Source: Anaerolineales bacterium | GTDB taxonomy: Bacteria > Chloroflexota > Anaerolineae > Aggregatilineales > J027 | Direction of reading: 5' to 3' | NCBI GenBank assembly: GCA_020634155.1 | Contig: JACKCI010000001.1 | Location: 1,302,001-1,366,000, forward strand | DNA length: 64,000 nucleotides | Part shown: piece after piece, positions 61,375 through 64,000 of the stretch | How positions within the stretch are numbered: the first letter of the stretch is position 1 | Layout: every line of letters starts with the position of its first letter | Notes under the pieces: model-generated | Seen by the model: only the letters and a program-made list of their open reading frames with translations | The model's database searches: none | Told to the model about the DNA's origin: nothing | Position numbers and translations under genes: made by a program

Positions 61375-62901
61375 GTGGCAATCCGCTTTGTACTTAAACC
61401 GAGCCAGTATTTTGACTCAGTTTCATTAATGAATATCGCCGCCGAATTGCAGCGCTTGGCAGGCATTGAAGATGCCGCGTTGGTAATGGGTACCACCGCC
61501 AACAAAACTCTCTTAGAAGCTGTCGCACCCCTCACGCCCGCCGTTCAAGATGCCAAATCGACCGACTTAATTGTATTGCTGGTCGGTGATGAAGCCACCC
61601 TGCCCGATGCCCTTGTTACCGTTGACCGCCTTTTGACTGAAAAACCCACCGCGACCTTCAACACGGGTCAATCCCAACCGCGCACCCTCCGCACCGCCCA
61701 ACGCATGTCCCCCCACGCCAATTTGGTGATGATTTCAGTCGCTGGTGAATATGCCGTTGCTGAGGCATGGGCGGCTTTACACCAAGGATTAAATGTCTTC
61801 TTATTTAGCGACAACGTAGCCTTAGATGATGAACGGCATCTGAAAACCTATGCCATTGAACGCAATTTGTTACTAATGGGGCCGGGGGCTGGTACTGCCA
61901 TCATTAATGGGGTTGGCCTTGGCTTTGCCAATCAAGTACCGCATGGCACCGTTGGGATTGTCTCCGCAGCAGGCACAGGTCTGCAAGAAGTGAGCAGTAT
62001 CTTAGCCCAGCATGGGGTAGGCATCTCCCAAGCTATTGGCGTTGGCGGGCGTGATTTATCTGAGACTATCGGCGGCTTGATGACCTTCCATGCCATTAAC
62101 GCCCTTCAAGCTGACCCTCAAACTCAATTCATTGTCGCTATCTCCAAGCTACCCGCCTCTCATATTGCCCAACAAGTGATGGATAGACTCGCCGCCAGTG
62201 GTAAGCCAAGTGTGGTGATATTCATGTCTGCCGAGCGCCCAGTACCCCCTGACGGCATATATCTAGCGGAAACGCTAGAAGAAGCCGCCTGTTTCGCTGC
62301 CAGCCTTGCCACAGGCCGTGATATTAAACCAAGCGCAGGTACTCTGTCCGTACAATACCGATTTAGCCCATCACAACGTTACCTGCGCGGGCTATTCAGC
62401 GGTGGAACTCTCTGTGAGGAAGCCATGCGCCTATGGTCACAACATATCGGTGATGTGTGGTCAAATGGTCCACTTTTGCCTCATCTCAAGTTGCCTAATT
62501 CGCACCACAGCCATCACCACTGCGCGATTGACCTTGGCGAAGAAGAATTTACGCTTGGACGCCCCCACCCCATGATTGATAACACCTTACGAATTCAACG
62601 TCTATTACAAGAAAGCCATGACCCACAAGTGGCGGTCATTCAAATGGATGTGGTTTTAGGTTATGGTGCCCATCCCAATCCCGCCGCCGAGCTTGGCCCA
62701 GCAATTGCCCAAGCAAGAACCATCGCGCAACTCGATAATCGAGACTTAGCCGTGATTGTGTCTATCACAGGCACCCCCAATGACCCACAAAACTACGCCC
62801 AGCAAAAAAGTCTGCTTGAAGCCAGTGGCGCAGTCGTGGCGGGTAGCAATGCTGCGGCCTCTCGTCTAGCAGTTGTCGCCATCAGTGGGGTTCACTCATG
62901 A
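61375..62901 (+). CDS. fdrA: FdrA-like protein with succinyl-CoA-ligase-type folds
   Basis: 508 residues from GTG 61375, with GGGAAGG 7 nt upstream, 2 bp after the large-subunit stop. Two CoA-ligase-like regions: GTVGIVSAAGTGLQEVSSIL and SQAIGVGGRDLSETIGGLMT in the first (with LLMGPGAGTAIINGVGLGFA), and IQMDVVLGYGAHPNPAAELG in the second. FdrA and the adjacent DUF1116 protein are encoded together in enterobacterial allantoin clusters, where this set is linked to oxamate/carbamoyl transfer. Here they follow a xanthine-dehydrogenase-type enzyme, a consistent purine-degradation context. ATGA overlap with the next gene. Confidence 0.82.
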   Translation: MAIRFVLKPSQYFDSVSLMNIAAELQRLAGIEDAALVMGTTANKTLLEAVAPLTPAVQDAKSTDLIVLLVGDEATLPDALVTVDRLLTEKPTATFNTGQSQPRTLRTAQRMSPHANLVMISVAGEYAVAEAWAALHQGLNVFLFSDNVALDDERHLKTYAIERNLLLMGPGAGTAIINGVGLGFANQVPHGTVGIVSAAGTGLQEVSSILAQHGVGISQAIGVGGRDLSETIGGLMTFHAINALQADPQTQFIVAISKLPASHIAQQVMDRLAASGKPSVVIFMSAERPVPPDGIYLAETLEEAACFAASLATGRDIKPSAGTLSVQYRFSPSQRYLRGLFSGGTLCEEAMRLWSQHIGDVWSNGPLLPHLKLPNSHHSHHHCAIDLGEEEFTLGRPHPMIDNTLRIQRLLQESHDPQVAVIQMDVVLGYGAHPNPAAELGPAIAQARTIAQLDNRDLAVIVSITGTPNDPQNYAQQKSLLEASGAVVAGSNAAASRLAVVAISGVHS

Positions 62902-64000
62902 ACAAGTTGTTTAATCAACCACTATCCATCATCAACATCGGCTTACCACGCTTTGCCGAAAGCGTCCAAGCACAAGGTGTGCCAACCCTCCATCTGGATT
63001 GGTCACCCCCTCTGGTTCCCCACTACAGTCACACCCGCAATGGCACCTCCATTGACGCAGCCAATCAAGAGGCCATTGAGCGCCTCTTGGCGGGTCGTCC
63101 CATGATTGTCGGTCTGGGCTTGGCCCGCGACGTTATCCCTAACCTGACTAACCACACCATTTTGCATGCTGGCCCACCTATCGAATGGGAGCATATGTGC
63201 GGCCCTACACGCGGGGCCATCTTGGGTGCCTTGGTCTATGAAGGCCTAGCCCCTGACCCAGAAGCTGCTGCCACTATGGTAGATGAACTCCACTTTGCAC
63301 CCTGTCATCATCACCATGCAGTGGGGCCAATGGCTGGCGTAATTTCACCCTCTATGCCTGTGTGGATAATCGAAAACGCGACCTATGGTAATCGCGCCTA
63401 TTGCACACTCAATGAAGGTCTCGGCAAGGTCTTGCGTTATGGAGCCTACGGAGAAGAAGTCTATCAGCGCTTACACTGGATGGCAGATATTCTGTATCCC
63501 ATACTAGCTGAGGCTGTTGCGTTCAGTGGCCCAATTGACCTGCGGAGTATGATTGCCCAAGCGCTGCACATGGGCGATGAGTGCCATAACCGCAACCGTG
63601 CTGGCACCTCTCTGCTGTTACGTGCTTTGGGGCCAGCCCTCGCCCGCACCTGTACCAATACAGAATATCTTGCCCAAGTGTTGGAATTTATCGACGGTAA
63701 CGACCACTTCTTCCTCAATCTCGCCATGCCTGCCGCCAAAGCTACCCTTGAACCCGCCGAGGGCATCGAAGGCTCAACTATTATCACCATCATGGCTCGC
63801 AATGGAACCGACTTTGGGATACAGGTCTCTGGGGCAGCAGGTCAATGGTTTACCGCACCTGCCGCACAGGTCGATGGTCTCTATTTACCGGGATATAATG
63901 AGGACGATGCTAACCCCGATATTGGAGATAGCACCATCACCGAGACCGCCGGCTATGGGGCCTTTGCGATGGCAGGTGCCCCTGCGATTGCCAGCTTTGT
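62898..64000 (+). CDS. DUF1116 family protein (YlbE/AllG-like), truncated by window end
   Basis: 367 residues visible; runs off the right edge without a stop. ATG 62898 overlaps the fdrA stop. Recognisable DUF1116 features: HAGPPIEWEHMCGPTRGAIL, ALHMGDECHNRNRAGTSLLL, GNDHFFLNLAMPAAKATLEP, then SGAAGQWFTAPA. In known clusters this protein works with FdrA and a third subunit in carbamoyl transfer to oxamate. The rest of the operon should lie to the right. It is present even though no closed reading frame can be drawn here. Confidence 0.85.
   Translation, partial: MNKLFNQPLSIINIGLPRFAESVQAQGVPTLHLDWSPPLVPHYSHTRNGTSIDAANQEAIERLLAGRPMIVGLGLARDVIPNLTNHTILHAGPPIEWEHMCGPTRGAILGALVYEGLAPDPEAAATMVDELHFAPCHHHHAVGPMAGVISPSMPVWIIENATYGNRAYCTLNEGLGKVLRYGAYGEEVYQRLHWMADILYPILAEAVAFSGPIDLRSMIAQALHMGDECHNRNRAGTSLLLRALGPALARTCTNTEYLAQVLEFIDGNDHFFLNLAMPAAKATLEPAEGIEGSTIITIMARNGTDFGIQVSGAAGQWFTAPAAQVDGLYLPGYNEDDANPDIGDSTITETAGYGAFAMAGAPAIASF

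Overview
The window looks like chromosome of a Chloroflexota-type bacterium carrying one large integrated mobile element. The phylum is inferred from the style of the secreted SH3-domain, zinc-ribbon membrane and xanthine-dehydrogenase-family proteins; no rRNA or other marker gene is present to confirm it.

Host DNA, left (1-3.9 kb): the 3' end of a DUF255/YyaL-type gene, a zinc-ribbon membrane protein, two paralogous secreted SH3b proteins, and a tRNA-Glu(CTC). Host DNA, right (55.0-64 kb): an ABC half-transporter, then an operon for a three-subunit molybdenum hydroxylase of the xanthine dehydrogenase/CoxMSL family, followed by FdrA-like and DUF1116 (YlbE-like) proteins, suggesting purine/ureide-type catabolism.

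Between them lies an element of about 51.1 kb. A 21-bp segment of the tRNA-Glu 3' end (3914-3934) is repeated directly at 54998-55018, and a large serine recombinase gene abuts the tRNA. From left to right the element holds: recombinase, a small companion gene and an XRE regulator; cargo of unknown function (7-11.7 kb); a plasmid-like module (replication-relaxation protein, TraG/VirD4-like ATPase, Phd antitoxin, ParA with two small DNA-binding partners and palindromic sites, AEP/CHC2 primase); two secreted surface proteins; a complete type I CRISPR-Cas locus with about 85 repeats; and a diversity-generating retroelement (DGR) tied to immune-type genes.

The CRISPR locus runs WYL regulator-cas3 / small ORF-cas8-cas7-cas5-cas6 / cas1-cas2-cas4 / array. 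The same inverted repeat (TTGGAA-N7-TTCCAA) precedes the WYL-cas3 and cas1-2-4 operons, and two degenerate CRISPR repeats sit just upstream of the cas8 operon promoter.

The DGR (41.9-54.4 kb) is the most striking part. Two proteins of about 1,300 residues, each with a kinase-like domain, a NACHT/STAND NTPase and a C-terminal FGE/C-type-lectin-like domain, point towards each other. Between them lie a DGR reverse transcriptase, an Avd-like protein and a template repeat. The 126-bp template matches the 3' end of both targets, and every difference I could find by hand is at a template adenine (16 in one, 21 in the other). One target follows a caspase-like protease with a degenerate copy of the same kinase-like domain. 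My reading is a diversified-receptor, caspase-effector immune module travelling with CRISPR-Cas on an integrative element.
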